A stretch of 64,000 nucleotides of DNA from Vicia villosa (taxonomy: Eukaryota; Streptophyta; Magnoliopsida; Fabales; Fabaceae), in assembly GCF_029867415.1 (NCBI RefSeq), contig NW_026705313.1:434001-498000 (forward strand), read 5' to 3'. Under the pieces are notes generated by a model. The model saw only the letters and a list, made by a program, of their open reading frames with translations, had not been told where the DNA came from and did not search any database. Position 1 is the first letter of the stretch. Every line of letters starts with the position of its first letter. A program made the translations under genes and the position numbers. Below are positions 35,501 to 47,196 of this stretch, one piece after another.

Positions 35501-35926
35501 ATTAGGAAGACTAAGTACCAAAGATAGGCTTCTTAAATTTGGCACTGTCACTGACCCAAAGTGTGCTTTTTGTGATGGAATAGAGGATATGCAACATCTG
35601 TTTTTTGAATGTAACATGCCTAATGATACTTGGAGAAAGATTCTGCTGAGACTGGGCTATGATAGGAAGCCGTGTAATTGGTCATTAGAGAAAAGTTGGC
35701 TTCTGAGGGAAACTAAAAGAAAGGGATGGCGCATGGATTTATTAAAAATAGCTACTGTTGAATATGTATATGGCATTTGGAGACACCGCAACAAAGTAAT
35801 TTTTAGGCATGCTCCCATCAATCCACAAAATGGAAGGTGATTCTTTATGAGATTTTTGTTAGGGGTGCTATGAATAGGAGAATAAGTAGGTATATCGACT
35901 TAGATACCTTGTATACTTCTCCTTAA
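32583..35926 (+). pseudogene. LINE ORF2 (endonuclease, RT, zf-RVT)
   Basis: It starts at the ATG overlapping the ORF1 stop. Motifs in order: endonuclease WNARGLN, LLETRV, LLGDFNNV and ISDHSPI; reverse transcriptase LIPK, LRPIAFC, MDIQKAYDTVEW and QGLRQGDPISPLLF; the catalytic motif is CFDNDLMLF, so the usual A-D-D is altered and one aspartate lost; then a zf-RVT domain (FVLWLCLLGRLSTKDRL, CAFCDGIEDMQHLFFEC). In-frame stops lie at 32838, 33912 and 34614. A frameshift near 35838 moves the C-terminal tail (VRGAMNRRISRYI) to another phase, ending at 35926. It is inactive. Confidence 0.9.
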
Positions 35927-36012
35927 GGATCGAGGATGCATAGTGCATCACCTGGATCTTCGGATCGGTTGTATTAACTGTTTTTTGTAATAATAATAAT
36001 ATCTTTATTCCA
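35927..36012 (+). other. LINE 3' UTR
   Basis: Short tail with TAATAATAATAATATC and a final A-run that merges with the target duplication. Confidence 0.6.
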
Positions 36013-36049
36013 AAAAAAAGTAGTAATCAAATAATTTATATATATTTTT

Positions 36050-36052
<3 letters not shown>

Positions 36053-36096
<44 letters not shown>
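36053..36096. repeat. (AT)n microsatellite
   Basis: TA repeats in the right arm of the fold-back element. Confidence 0.93.
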
Positions 36097-36099
<3 letters not shown>

Positions 36100-36249
36100 A
36101 AACTTTATTGATTGGTTGTTAAAAGGTTAAATATGAAAAACTAAAATATTTTGTTTAATGAGTATTGAACACAAGACACAATATATACAAAATTATTGTA
36201 GACAAAATATTTGATATATGAGTATTGAACACAAAAGTATCAAATATTT

Positions 36250-36253
<4 letters not shown>

Positions 36254-36314
<61 letters not shown>
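36254..36314. repeat. (AT)n microsatellite
   Basis: TA repeats flanked on both sides by inverted copies of a TTGAACACAAGACACAA-like stretch. Confidence 0.93.
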
Positions 36315-36318
<4 letters not shown>

Positions 36319-36871
36319 TGTCTTGTGTTCAATATTCATTGTATATATTGTAACTAATTATAAATATATCATGTATAATTATATTGTAACTATTTAAGAT
36401 TTGAAAATAATTATATTGTTCATATTTGTAACTAATTATACTGTAACTATTTAAGATTTGTAACTAATTATATTGTTCAGTTTTAAAATGGTGCATCTAT
36501 AATGTTCAACCCAAAACATAGTGGAAGTATTTCATTTTAACCTACAAGTACCAAGTTAAAAAAAAAATTCAACAGAAAAAATTTAAAAAATTAAAAAAAA
36601 AACAAATTTCCGCATGGAAATTAAAAAAAATAAAAAAATCCCACGTGGGCAGCAAATACACAGACATCACATTATTTTTGTCCATGTAGGCATGATTCTA
36701 AGAATCTTTGCCAAAAAAATGGAATAGGGGCTTTAATGATGGAATCTTTATTTACTAAGGTCTACTTTAATTTTTTTAAGGGGGTAAATCAAAACACGCC
36801 TATATGGCAGGGGTAAAAGTCATTTAACCCTGAAATAAATATATATAATTTGGTGTAAAAAATTAATAAAT

Positions 36872-37052
36872 GAGTTTAATTGCTATGCACTGTCAGTGTA
36901 AAACTTTTTACACTGTCAATGCATCACAACCACTCAATTATATTTCTTTTAAAAAATTAAAATAAAAGTCAAACACTTCCAACATATTAATGGTTGTGAT
37001 TTACTGACGGTGTAAAACTTCTTTACCTTATCAGTGTATTCCAATTGAATTC
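36872..37052. mobile_element. Small MITE with 9-bp target duplication
   Basis: This 181-bp element has inverted ends (GAGTTTAATTG and CAATTGAATTC) and inner arms that pair (CATCACAACCA with TGGTTGTGAT; CAGTGTAAAA with GGTGTAAAAC-type words). It is flanked by perfect 9-bp repeats TTAATAAAT (36863-36871 and 37053-37061), which points to Mutator-type transposition. It lies 33 bp from the fold-back element. Confidence 0.85.
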
Positions 37053-37061
37053 TTAATAAAT

Positions 37062-37380
37062 ATGATTAACTTCATACTCTCAGTAATAAATTCAACAAGA
37101 TTAAACCATCGTGGCATATTTTATCCATATGACATCAATAATGCATACAATCCCATATTATTAATGGAAACATTAATTAAAACATTAACGGCAGGGCCGA
37201 CCCTGGAAATTGGAAGAAAATAACAACATTGCGCCTTGATAACTAATGTGTTGTTACTTTGTCAAAACAAAAACACAATCTTAACTTAGGATTTCTTAAC
37301 ACTTGTATATTTTAGAAAATTCCTAAGTCTTAGAGTTTTTTTGTGTTGTATTTTGTTTACACCTCTGATTGTATATGAAG
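37062..37380. other. Spacer
   Basis: Nothing recognised apart from a GGCAGGGCCGACCCTGG word near 37191, which resembles the ends of some plant DNA elements but has no partner here. Confidence 0.4.
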
Positions 37381-37838
37381 TGTTATACTTAAATAATATT
37401 TATTTCTAAGTCAAATTGTAAGAAGTCTCTTGCTTTTGTGCTTGAGCATCTAGAAGTCTCTTGCTTTTGTGTTTAAGCATTATAAGTCTACTACTTAAAG
37501 GTTTGAGCATTGGAAGTCTAATGCTTGTGTGCTTAAGCATTTGAAGTCTTTTGCTTATGTGCTTGAGCATTTTGAATCAGATTTGGTTATAGTGAAAATC
37601 TCGTGGAAGTGCAAGGGGGATAGACTACTCCTGATTTGTAGGAGAAAACATGATAAATTCTTGTATCTCTCTTTCTTTCTTATCTACCTATGAATTTTCG
37701 TAATCCTCTTCTAAACTCTAAACTCTGATTCATACTCTTGACCTTATGTTCCGAATCTGATAAGGGAGATCTTTGATCAAAAAGAAAAAGTTAACACAAC
37801 TCAACCTATTATCCGCTCTTGTGTTTTTCTCACCTTCA
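37381..37838 (+). repeat. Left LTR of deleted copia element
   Basis: It contains five tandem units of about 30 bp (AAGTCTCTTGCTTGTGTGCT type, 37423-37571), then sequence ending CTCACCTTCA. Confidence 0.75.
37423..37571. repeat. 30-bp minisatellite in left LTR
   Basis: Units begin AAGTCT at 37423, 37454, 37484, 37514 and 37544, with GAGCATT-like ends. The equivalent array in the right LTR is 38633-38781. Confidence 0.85.
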
Positions 37839-37840
37839 AT

Positions 37841-37855
37841 TGACATTAGAGTGCC
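37841..37855 (+). promoter_or_regulatory. Degenerate primer-binding site
   Basis: TGACATTAGAGTGCC lies just after the LTR end. It keeps most positions of the initiator-Met site. Confidence 0.5.
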
Positions 37856-37899
37856 TGGTATGTGATCTTACACTTAAGAGTGGTACAGAAAAATATCTT

Positions 37900-38590
37900 G
37901 AGAGAAAAACATATCTATAAGTGAATCTGGTGATAATGGTCTCCATAATGTTAATCATGATTATAGTACTTCTTAAAATAATAACTATATATCTAAACCT
38001 CCTACCTCTGGTAGAGACTCAACATAATTTGAATGGTGGATAAGTAAGATGTATACTCATATCATTGGTATTGATGATGAGTTGTGGGATATTCTTGAAG
38101 ATGGCATATATATTCCAATTGATGGAGTGGGAATGGTTGCTGACAGAAAAACTCTCATACCTGCACATAATAAGATATATAAAAACACCACAAAGTGTGT
38201 GGCATTCTGGTAGATGTTTTGCCTCACTCAGAGTACAATAAAATTATTGACAAATCAACTGCCAAAACCATCTTTAATTCTCTATGCTCTACCAATGAAG
38301 TAAATCAACAAGTTAAAGAGGTAAAGGCTAAACTTTTGGTCCAACAATATGAGTTATTGAGAATGAAGGAAGATGAAAATATTGAAACCATATTTTCAAG
38401 GTTTTAATTTCTTAATTTTGGACTTCAGGTTCTGAATAAGAGTTATACAAGTGTGAATCATGTCAAGAAGATTCTTAGAAGTCTTCCTGTCAAATACAGG
38501 CCAAAAGTTTCAGTCATTCAAGAATCTAAAGACTTGAACACAATAAGTCTTGAAAGTCTGATAAGAAATCTGGAAAGTCAATCTTTATAA
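37900..38590 (+). pseudogene. Broken UBN2-type gag
   Basis: Across at least two phases the text reads FEWWISKMYTHIIGIDDELW, then after a frameshift near 38180 AKTIFNSLCSTNE, VKAKLLVQQYELLRMKEDE and IETIFSRF, a stop at 38405-38407, then VKKILRSLPVKYRPKVSVI and LIRNLESQ. This is the copia gag (UBN2) domain in order, with the zinc knuckle and all of pol missing. Confidence 0.82.
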
Positions 38591-38591
38591 G

Positions 38592-39042
38592 TGTAATAGT
38601 CAAAAGTATTTCTTTCTAAGTCAAATTGTAAGAAGTATCTTGCTTGTGTACTTGAGAATCTAGAAGTCTCTTGCATGTGTGCTTGAGCATTAGAAGTCTC
38701 TTACTTGAGGGTTTGAGCATTCAAAGTCCCTTGCTTATGTGATTGAGAATTTAAAGTCTCTTGCTTGTGTGCTTGAGCATTTGTAATCAGATTTGGTTAC
38801 GGCGAAAATCTCTTGAAAGTGCAAGGGTATTGGATTACTGCAAGATTTGTGGGAGAAACCAGGATAATTGCTGGTGTATGTCTTTCTTTCTTCTGTACCT
38901 CCGAATTGTCTTAATGTGCTGCTAAACACTTAACTCTGATTCAGATTCTTGACCTTATGTTCATAATATGATAAGGGACCTTTGATAAGAAAGAAAAAGT
39001 TAACACAATTCAACTCTCCTTTTTGTGTTTTTTTCACCTTCA
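38592..39042 (+). repeat. Right LTR of deleted copia element
   Basis: It matches 37381-37838 with many substitutions. The 30-bp units start at 38633, 38664, 38694, 38724 and 38754. Confidence 0.75.
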
Positions 39043-42041
39043 TTCTTGAGCTATAACTGTAAATCAAGAAAGTGTTATTTTCTTGTAACTCAGATATGAT
39101 TATAAAGGCTGCAAGCTGAAGTTAGGTAAAAGCATGATGTAAGAAAGTTGTGGGTTAATCATGTGGTAAAAGCTCGTTGTCAGTGGAAATTTGAAGAAAA
39201 ATCCATGGGGACTAAATTAGGCCATGTGGTTTAAGACCGAACTAATATATTTTATTGTATATTCTTTCATTTACCTAATCTCTTTATATTTTATTATTTA
39301 TTCTTTGCACTTAATCACTACTTCATCTCGTTCTTAAAATCAATTAAGTAAAATTAACATTTTTTACTTTAGGTTTTAAGAATTATTTTTTAATCACAAT
39401 TCACAATTCTACTGTGTTTGAAGTTATTTGATTAAAAAGTGACATCACATCCTAACTCCTGTTTATAGACTAACTGTCTCAAGACGTAGGATAAGCTCGA
39501 ACGATTCATAAAAAAATTCACATATTTCAATAGTGAAGGAATGCTTATTGGAAGGAGAAAATATAAATTTTTTTAAATGGATTGATTGTGATATTTGAGA
39601 TTCTGTCATAAATAAAAAGTTTACTACAATTTAAAAAAAAAAACTATTATCATTATCATTGTGTTAGCCATGTGAGAGTTTTTATGTGTTACACACTGCA
39701 ATATTATTGCTACTGAAATGTGGGGATACCATTTATATTACTCATGAAAGAACAACTGAGATAAAAATATTTAGAATGAACACGTTAATTCATGAGTAAG
39801 AATTATTTAGAATAAAGTTTAAAGAAAACACCAAGACATAAAAAAACATTTTATTCACATTCTTAGTCATTTAAGAACTCCAAGTAAAAATATTTTAAAA
39901 TGAGGATTTAAATAAGAAAGTCCTTAGATGTTAAAAAATAGTTGACAACCTAAAGACACTAAGATTTACGAATATAAGGACCGGTCTTCTATAGATTTGG
40001 TTACTCTGCTTGATAAAACATCTTAAAGCAAAGAATGCAATAAATAAAATAAAATCTTGCACTGAAAGCTACAAATGTCAAAGACATGAACTTGAAAATG
40101 AAAAATGCAAAGTGAAAGTGATGAAGAAATGAGTCTCCTGTTTTGCAAATTGAAAAAATTGTAAGATACGAAAAAACAACCTACGAAGTTCCAAAAGAAA
40201 AATAAAGAAAGATCATCCTTTATTTCAACTTGCTTCTAGAGCATAAGTAAATGTCACATAATGGTAAAAATGGTCGTAGAATTGAAGAAAATATAAACGA
40301 TACAAAAGATTACAAAAAGATTTAGCGCAAGATTACAAAATAAATTCCTACGATGAATCAGAAAAAGAGAAGAGAAAGAAATTCACTTATGCTTCATGAC
40401 AAACCACAAAGAAAATGAAATAAAAATATAACTTCTGAGTTTAATAGTGAACTTTTTCTCATCTTTAAAAATTTAAACTATGGGTCAAGTTAATTAAAAG
40501 AAATTGTTTATATCTCTACTATAGCCTCTCTGCAAAAAGAAAATAAAATTTCATAAGAGGAAATAGATTGTCCTAAGATAGACAATCACTTTTGATTAAA
40601 TTCAGAGAGTTGAATTAATCTCGTTCCTAATATAAGGAACAAAATTTATCAAGTATGGAAAATACAAAATTTTAAAAGTCATAATAAAAAATTTGTAAAA
40701 TACACTTGATAAATTTACCAAAATAATATACAACTTAAAATTTATTCTAGATAAACAAAGTAGAACCTATAATAAAGTTGGTTTAAGATACCAAACTAAA
40801 AATAATGTTAAATCCTTTAAAATATTTTGTCGTTTAAATAAAATCTATAATTGTAATATCCATAAATATAACTAATGTGATAAAAAGTGATTATATATCT
40901 TCATCTTATTTCATAAAGAAAAATCATAATTCTAAAATAAAATAAATTTATAACTCTTCATCTCACTTCTGAAAAAAACCATGATTTTAATTGGACTCCT
41001 ATAAATAATTTGCATTTCACTAAAGCAAGAGAACTTAAAAAATTAAATCCCAAAGATAAAAATGTAAGTTGTGATGCACATGATTAACAATTTCCATTAA
41101 AAAAAAAACAATTCAGATAAAAATATAATAGAAATGAGACTTGAGCATTATAATTGCAAAAATTTTATTAAAAAGCAAATAATAATAATTGACCGATTGA
41201 ATTGACATTGATATTTTTTTCTGTCGTTGAAAATATGAATAATCATTGCTCAAAAAGCAACGACAAGACCTATATTGACTTGATTCTCTTCTCCATCTAT
41301 AGAAAAATGGCATCTTACATAACCATGCATACAAAAAAAAATTAAATTTATAACCCTAGAGTTTAATGGAGAACAAAGCCAGCTAGCATGGATGCAATAA
41401 AACATCTGACTGACACTATACATTGTACCAAAGTGTTTCTAATAACTTCTCCTCTCTGCACATGAGCTTGTAGCTGCAGGGTTTTTATGTGGGGGTATGA
41501 GGCATATGACAGTGGAAAAGAGGTAACGAAACTATATGTAATCATGACAAATAAATCTATGATGTACTAAAAATCTTAGCTAGATATATGCATTTTGCAC
41601 ATGATAAAACTGCTTCTTTGGCTATATAGATTGTGTTTATTGTTGGTATACTGTGGCATTTGTTCTCTACAGTGATGTGTAAGGATATGAACTTGGAAAA
41701 TATGTGAAGTCTCTTTGCCTAGCTAGTGAATATTGTTGTTTCCTATTTGTTTGTCTTGTCCCCCTTGCAACTTAAGATATTCGGTGCAATCATGAGACAC
41801 ATGTGAATATAGTGAAATTTTGCTTATGTAAGTAGACATTTATTTATATTAAGTCATGTTTCTTAAACACAATGGAATACAACCGCAATAGTGATGATTT
41901 CTTGAGAGTAACAAAATTTATGGAAAAAAGCTCTTAATGCAATTGGGAATGAGCAATATTATCAATATTACCACCTCTAGATTAAATTTGCTATATGTCT
42001 TAATTTTGTTATGAAGTATTACCATTCTAGAAAAAATTTCT
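39043..42041. other. AT-rich intergenic DNA
   Basis: Three kilobases without a recognisable gene or repeat. The stretch 41350-41850 is less AT-rich and looks lower-copy, but its open frames have no motif. Confidence 0.45.
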
Positions 42042-42044
42042 TTA

Positions 42045-42486
42045 AAGTGTGTTTGGATGAGGTAATTGAAAATTTTAAAGAAATTTAAAATTCAAAGCAA
42101 TTTAAATGATTCAATTGAAATCTATTCATTTTTAAATTATTTTGTTTGGATGGAGTATTAAGATAATTCATTGTTAAATTTTTGGGGTCATTTTATAAAA
42201 TTTAATTTTTTTGGACCAAATTAAAAAATTGAAAAATAGGGAACAATTTACAATTTTTAAAAATTTGAAGGACCAGATTATAAATTTTAAAAATTATTAA
42301 GGACCAATTTGTAAAATTTTGTAAAATATGAGGACCAGTTTGTAAAATTTTAAAAAAATAATAGTAACAAATACATTCTAAGGAGGAAGAGAAGAATTTC
42401 AAATTCTTTGGTTTTTGTTGTCATTTCCAAATGATTAAATTTAACTTAGATAAAATATTCTATAAATACTTCATCCAAACACACTC
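42045..42486. mobile_element. Tourist/PIF-Harbinger-like MITE
   Basis: The ends AAGTGTGTTTGGATGA (left) and its inverted partner TCATCCAAACACACTC (right) are flanked by TTA on both sides (42042-42044 and 42487-42489), the target of PIF/Harbinger elements. The 442-bp inside has four rough copies of a GGACCA-ATTTGTAAAATTTT word (about 42213-42350) and no coding capacity. Confidence 0.85.
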
Positions 42487-42489
42487 TTA

Positions 42490-43597
42490 GGTACGCATTC
42501 AGGAACCATAATTGAGCATTATGAAGAAAAAAAGATTTTCTTAATAGTGTGATAAAAAACAATGATCAAATTATATACAAGGGCCTAGATTTGTACCATA
42601 AGCAATGGTTTTAAGCAAATATATTATAAGATATATATTTATAATAATATAAGAGGTATTATAAGATATTTATAATATTTGAGAGGTATAAAAAGATTAT
42701 AATAATATCTTATAAAAATTAAGGAGATATATTATGGGATTTGTTATGAATTTGTTAAATTTTGGCTATTATAAATATGTATCTCTTTTGTTATTATAGT
42801 GAGATAATTTTAGAGCTTTAGAGAGAAGAAAATGAGAAATAAGGGTTTAGGGAATTCTAAGGAAAACTTTAAAAATGTGAGATTTGTGGTTTATCTCTCT
42901 TCTTCTTTGTTTATTCTTTATTTGTTAGGTTTGTATGTATATTTACTTTGAACTCATGTATATTTGTCGTCCATGGCGTTATATTTAATCTGCTTTACAA
43001 ATTTGTGTTGATTTTTGTCTTAGATTCTTGCTCTGTGTTCGGGGTTTAGGTTGTTATAGACATATACTGCTTGAGTCCTTATCTATGATGATTCTCGGTT
43101 AGTTTCTGGATTCTAGAGATAGATTTAGAGCTAACAATCTTTATGGGTGTCGAAGCTTAATGCTTGTGTTAGTTGTGTCGGTTAAGAGATCGTCAGTACA
43201 AATGATATGGATATCTGTTGTGTTGTTGAGGTTGGCTGAGAGATCGTCGCTAAGATGATATCGTAGTTCTCTCTATTTTGGATTAGAAATGACATAGGGT
43301 GTGAGCGATGCTTGATGATATTGATGAGTATTATAGGTTGAGTATAACTGGTTGATAAGTTTAAGTTTGTGAGAAGTAGATTATATGAAATGCCTAATAA
43401 GTCTCTTCTTTCTGAAAAAATAATTTTTTTTGTGTTAATATTGTCTTTTCTATTTTTATGCTTTAACTATTCAATCCAAACTCATAACTTTGGAAATTGT
43501 TGAACTACAATTCAATGCACTAGTCCCTGCGGAGACGATAATTTCCCGGATAAATATTTCCAAAACTTTTGTTGCTTGCTGCTTTACCGTTTTAACA
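42490..43597 (+). repeat. 3' part of a Ty3/gypsy LTR
   Basis: The end, with CTAGTCCCTGCGGAGACGAT near 43529 and TTTTAACA at 43597, lies three bases before a tRNA-Asp-type primer-binding site, as in Athila/Tat-type LTRs. The LTR start was not found, so the left boundary is arbitrary. Confidence 0.5.
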
Positions 43598-43600
43598 AAA

Positions 43601-43618
43601 TGGCGCCGTTGCCGAGGA
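43601..43618 (+). promoter_or_regulatory. Ty3/gypsy primer-binding site (tRNA-Asp type)
   Basis: TGGCGCCGTTGCCGAGGA matches, with one change, the primer-binding site typical of Athila/Tat-type gypsy elements. Confidence 0.78.
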
Positions 43619-44805
43619 TTGGTGTTTATTAACTTGCTTCGTAATAGTTTCTTCAGTTTTGAGTTTTTATATATTGCACATATTGTATATTATCACTTGT
43701 TTATATTGATACTTGTGTATGTTTACACATGTTTATGTTTTTTTATATACTTGTGAATTTGTTATATTATTGTTTGTTTCCTTTCACGTTTGCTTATGTG
43801 TGGTTAGGAATAGTTGGACAGAAGTAATTTGGAGGAACGTTCTTTAATAACAGGCGTCGAGCTTATGACGTAAAATAAGCATGTTTATTCTTTTTAGTTT
43901 ATGTTTAGTTTAGGTAGTGTGATGCAATTGTCTAAACAAATTTAGATTGGACTAGATTAAGACTTGTAAACCATATAGTAGACGGAAAATTTAATGTGGA
44001 CGGTGACTTAGGATGGATTATCAGAGTTGCACAGCTGAAGCGTGATGTGGCGCAGTTGCTATGCGTGTGTGTTTGTTAGAGGTGAAAAACTAAGTATCAG
44101 AAGCCTAGGAAAATGTTATGTCTTGATCCACATGTTGGATTTGGTGGGTTGTTGAGATGAGGACGAGGTGCCAGAGATATGGTAGTTTTCTCGTAAATAC
44201 TTGCTGAGTTTATAAGGATGGTATTAGGATTGTTCGTTGATGGTGAAGTGGGTGTTTTGTCGAGTAATCTTGTTAAGTTGACGTTATAGTGAGTTTATTC
44301 CCGTTGTCGTGATGTTAATGTTGGTTACCGTAAATGGCAGATAATATTCCAAAGTATGATGAACTTGATTATTTTGGCCATGTTGATATTACTATAAGAG
44401 TGAATACTAAGACGTGAATAGAATCGTTGATATTTGAACACACTTATATGTGCGAGAATGAAGTTGTGAATGTGTTGTGATGTTGCAAGTGTTGTTAAGA
44501 GGATAATGTGATGTTGTATATCCAAGTATAAGTGTGTGATGGTTATTACTACTTTAAATGTTGACGTGCCACAATATTGTTGAATGATTGATATGTTAGT
44601 AATGATTATGTCGCGAAGGCGTCAGATGGATAGCATGTATGTAGTTGATTTACACCATGTTGGGTTGTTGTTATGTCGGGAAGGTAGTGGTCGAAGTGTT
44701 GTCATACGTGACTTGAGACAGAAAGAGTTGGATGCGAGATTCGCGTTAAGGGTGGTATTTCCAAGGAGATATTCGAGGAAGAAAATATTCTAAGTGGGGG
44801 AGAGT
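43619..44805 (+). other. Degenerate gypsy-like internal DNA
   Basis: No continuous coding frame. It ends in AAGTGGGGGAGAGT, a polypurine tract next to the LTR at 44806, so at least the right part is the 3' end of a gypsy-type element. The two ends need not belong to the same element because their LTRs differ. Confidence 0.5.
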
Positions 44806-47196
44806 TGTAACTCCCCGATAATTTAATTAAATTATTTCAGATTAATTGTAAAAGTTGTAATATGTTGGAATATGTGGATATAAGTTACTATGTTGATGTT
44901 GGTTGATTAGTTGATTAATATTAATATAATTATTAGATTATTCTATATGAGCTTATTAAGTGGTTGGTGGTAGTAAAAGGAGAATATGGATATTAAGCCC
45001 AATAAGAGAATAGAATTATATGTTTAAGTGCAATAAAAGAAATTGGGCAAAGAGTTAGAAGTGACATTTTTGTGAAAGAAACAAGAGAAGAGTTTTGGAG
45101 AGGAGAGGAGAAAGCTAGGGCATAAAGGGGGAGAACTCCATTGGAGAAGATGAAGCTCTTGCTAAGAATCACCAGGGAAGGGTGGAGTTCTTACTCTCTA
45201 AGGATTGGCATGATGATGGATATGGTAGAGATTAGGCTTCATAATCGTAAATCCATGAGTGTGTGAAGAATTGCAATGTTGGTGATGTTGATGAATGTTG
45301 AAATTGATGAATGGTTTGCTGAGAATTTGATGAATTATTAGAGGTTTACATGAGTGGGTGATGTTGTGATTTATGTGTAGTCTCTAATCTTTCAATTTCA
45401 TGATTTGGAATGTTAGGGTTTATGCTAGATTCCATGAATTTGTACTCTAAACATGTTTTGAATATAGATTGTTGTTAATAGATGTTCAATACTGGTTATA
45501 TGTGCTTTTAATTGATATATGGAAGTGATTTTGAGTGGTAAAATTCCTTTTTCGCAGAACTGAGTTCTCTGCAATTTTTCTGCATAATCGCGCGTCCGCT
45601 AAGTGAAGTTTGGGAAGAATTTTGAAAATCGCGAGTCCACTAAGAGAGATTGGCCTTCTAAGCGGAGTTGTGAAAAGTGTTCGCTTCTGTTTTTAGTTCT
45701 GCAAAGCGCGCTTGAAGCCTGCTAAGTGAACTTTGGTGTAAAAAACTTTTTGAAACTTCTACGTGTTGTATCTTTTGATCCGTAACTCCTTTTTACACAC
45801 CGTTTGAACCTATGACAAGATAAAATAAACTCTTATCTTATTAGAATGGATTGAGAATCATTAAAATATTATTTAATATGACTTATGATTTTGTATGTGT
45901 TTGATATGTATGAATTGATAGTTATGTTGTATGCTATATGCAATTATTTGTACGTATTCGATTTGTATGAGCTGATAATGATGTCTTGTAATGAATTAAC
46001 AATAAGTATGATTTTACTAAGTATGTTAAAATTATGAATTTTTTGTTGTTGTTAATATGATAAATTTCTTGTCGTTGTTGTTAGTATGTGGAATTTGTTG
46101 TTGTTGTCGTAGACTCTGTGGTCAATGCTGATAAGTTGTATTGTGATGTATTGTGAAGTGTGATAATTTTGTATGTTGATATGACATAGTGATGTGATTG
46201 AGAAGTGATGAATTACTATAATAGTAATGAATTTTTTGTTTCCATTGAATCTTGGGATTGAGTTGATGATGTTTAGCCGATGTTGTGACGTGTTGTGAAT
46301 GTTGTAGTTTGTGGATGTTGCATCATTGAGTCACATCCATTTCATAGTTTGAGATGGCTTGAAAATGGAAACCACGACGCTGGCCTGAAAATGGAAACAA
46401 TGATTATTATCCTGAAAATGACAACGACGATGGCCCAAGTGGTAAATGTTTGAGACGGGAGTTTAACTCCAAATGGTACCACATGCATATGCATAATGTT
46501 GAGTCGCATATTAAGTTGCATAATGATTATTGTGATTACGAAGTGAATGTTATTATGTGTTGATGATATAATTGTGGACTTGAATTCTTTATTATGTGTT
46601 GATGATATAGTTGTGAACTTGAATTTGTTATTATAATTGGTTGATGGTTTGGTTCTGATAAAAGATGTATTATGTTGATAAATTGTGAAGTTGTAGTATT
46701 TATTGTATGAAGTGGTGAAATTATGTATGATATATATCTCCTATATTATTTATCATGCATTTCTTTATATCATAAGATATCTCACCCATTTTGCTGATAT
46801 TTCCCCTACCATGGGAAATGAGCAAATACTCAAGAATAGTTGTGGATGTTCGAAGTGATTTTATGGAGTATTTATGTTGCTCCATGACAAGTCAAGAGGG
46901 CCTGGCTCTGATACGTAGCACTCGGGGGGATAATCGTTATTATTTAAGTTGTTGTATTCTAAGTTGACATTTATTTTAAGTTGAATGAAATATGTTTCTA
47001 AGTTGATCCTAATTTATAAGTTAAAGTTGGATCTAATTGAATAAAGTGGTGTTTCTGAATGCTATGTATCAATGTTAAATGAATTACAAGTTGTTTGTTG
47101 TTATAAGTCGAAATGTGACATCCCATTGTATGTTGAAAAGTTTCTAAAATACTCTGATTTTTGCTTATAATTACCGAGTAGATTTGGAGTGTTACA
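44806..47196 (+). repeat. Ty3/gypsy LTR, about 2.4 kb
   Basis: It starts TGTAACTCCCCGATAA and ends GGAGTGTTACA, ends that mirror one another, as in several plant gypsy LTRs. A polypurine tract lies just upstream. Inside are a short GC-richer block with CTAAG-type words (45590-45740), a 48-bp tandem duplication (about 46551-46640) and repeated CCTGAAAATG words near 46390. There is no matching 5' LTR in the window and the 5 bp outside do not match, so it is the 3' LTR of a truncated element. Confidence 0.68.

Larger units (their letters stand above)
31451..36012 (+). mobile_element. L1-type LINE, near full length, decayed
   Basis: A non-LTR retrotransposon of about 4.56 kb with two open frames, an A-run at its 3' end and a 14-bp target duplication of seven A plus GTAGTAA (31437-31450 and 36013-36026; the A-run makes the exact 3' end ambiguous). 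ORF1 is of the DUF4283/zinc-knuckle type; ORF2 has endonuclease, reverse transcriptase and zf-RVT domains. Both have stop codons. Insertion was into the spacer of the fold-back element, splitting its arms. Confidence 0.92.
30666..36830. mobile_element. Fold-back (MULE-type) element holding a LINE
   Basis: The ends GGGCTAAATGACTTTTACCCC-like (left) and GGGGTAAAAGTCATTTAACCC (right) are inverted copies. They are flanked by nine bp that match at eight positions (TAAAATAAA at 30657-30665, TGAAATAAA at 36831-36839), the target size of Mutator-like elements. The inverted similarity runs deep into the arms: both share the CACGTGG-type word, the GAATCTT segment and the long ACAATATAATTA-rich part. 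Without the LINE the element would be about 1.6 kb and almost entirely inverted repeat. It has no transposase. Confidence 0.82.
36027..36830. repeat. Right arm of the fold-back element
   Basis: It is inverted relative to 30666-31436 and contains two (AT)n tracts (36053-36096 and 36254-36314) that enlarge it. A short segment (ATTGAACACAAGACACAATA) also recurs inside it in both directions around the tracts. Confidence 0.8.
37381..39042 (+). mobile_element. Internally deleted copia element
   Basis: Direct repeats of about 458 bp (37381-37838) and 451 bp (38592-39042), both with TG...TCA ends, flank about 750 bp holding only a broken gag. A degenerate primer-binding site follows the left LTR. 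No polypurine tract precedes the right LTR and no target duplication was found, so the 3' internal part was lost. The LTRs are visibly diverged, hence old. Confidence 0.75.

Noticed and set aside
41363..41545. Possible host gene or miRNA precursor in the less AT-rich stretch around 41.4 kb
   Set aside because: No motif, splice pattern or stable hairpin could be supported by eye.
44806..47196. Complete gypsy element formed by the PBS at 43601 and the LTR at 44806
   Set aside because: The LTR end before the PBS (TTTTAACA) does not match the end of the right LTR (GGAGTGTTACA), so they belong to different elements.
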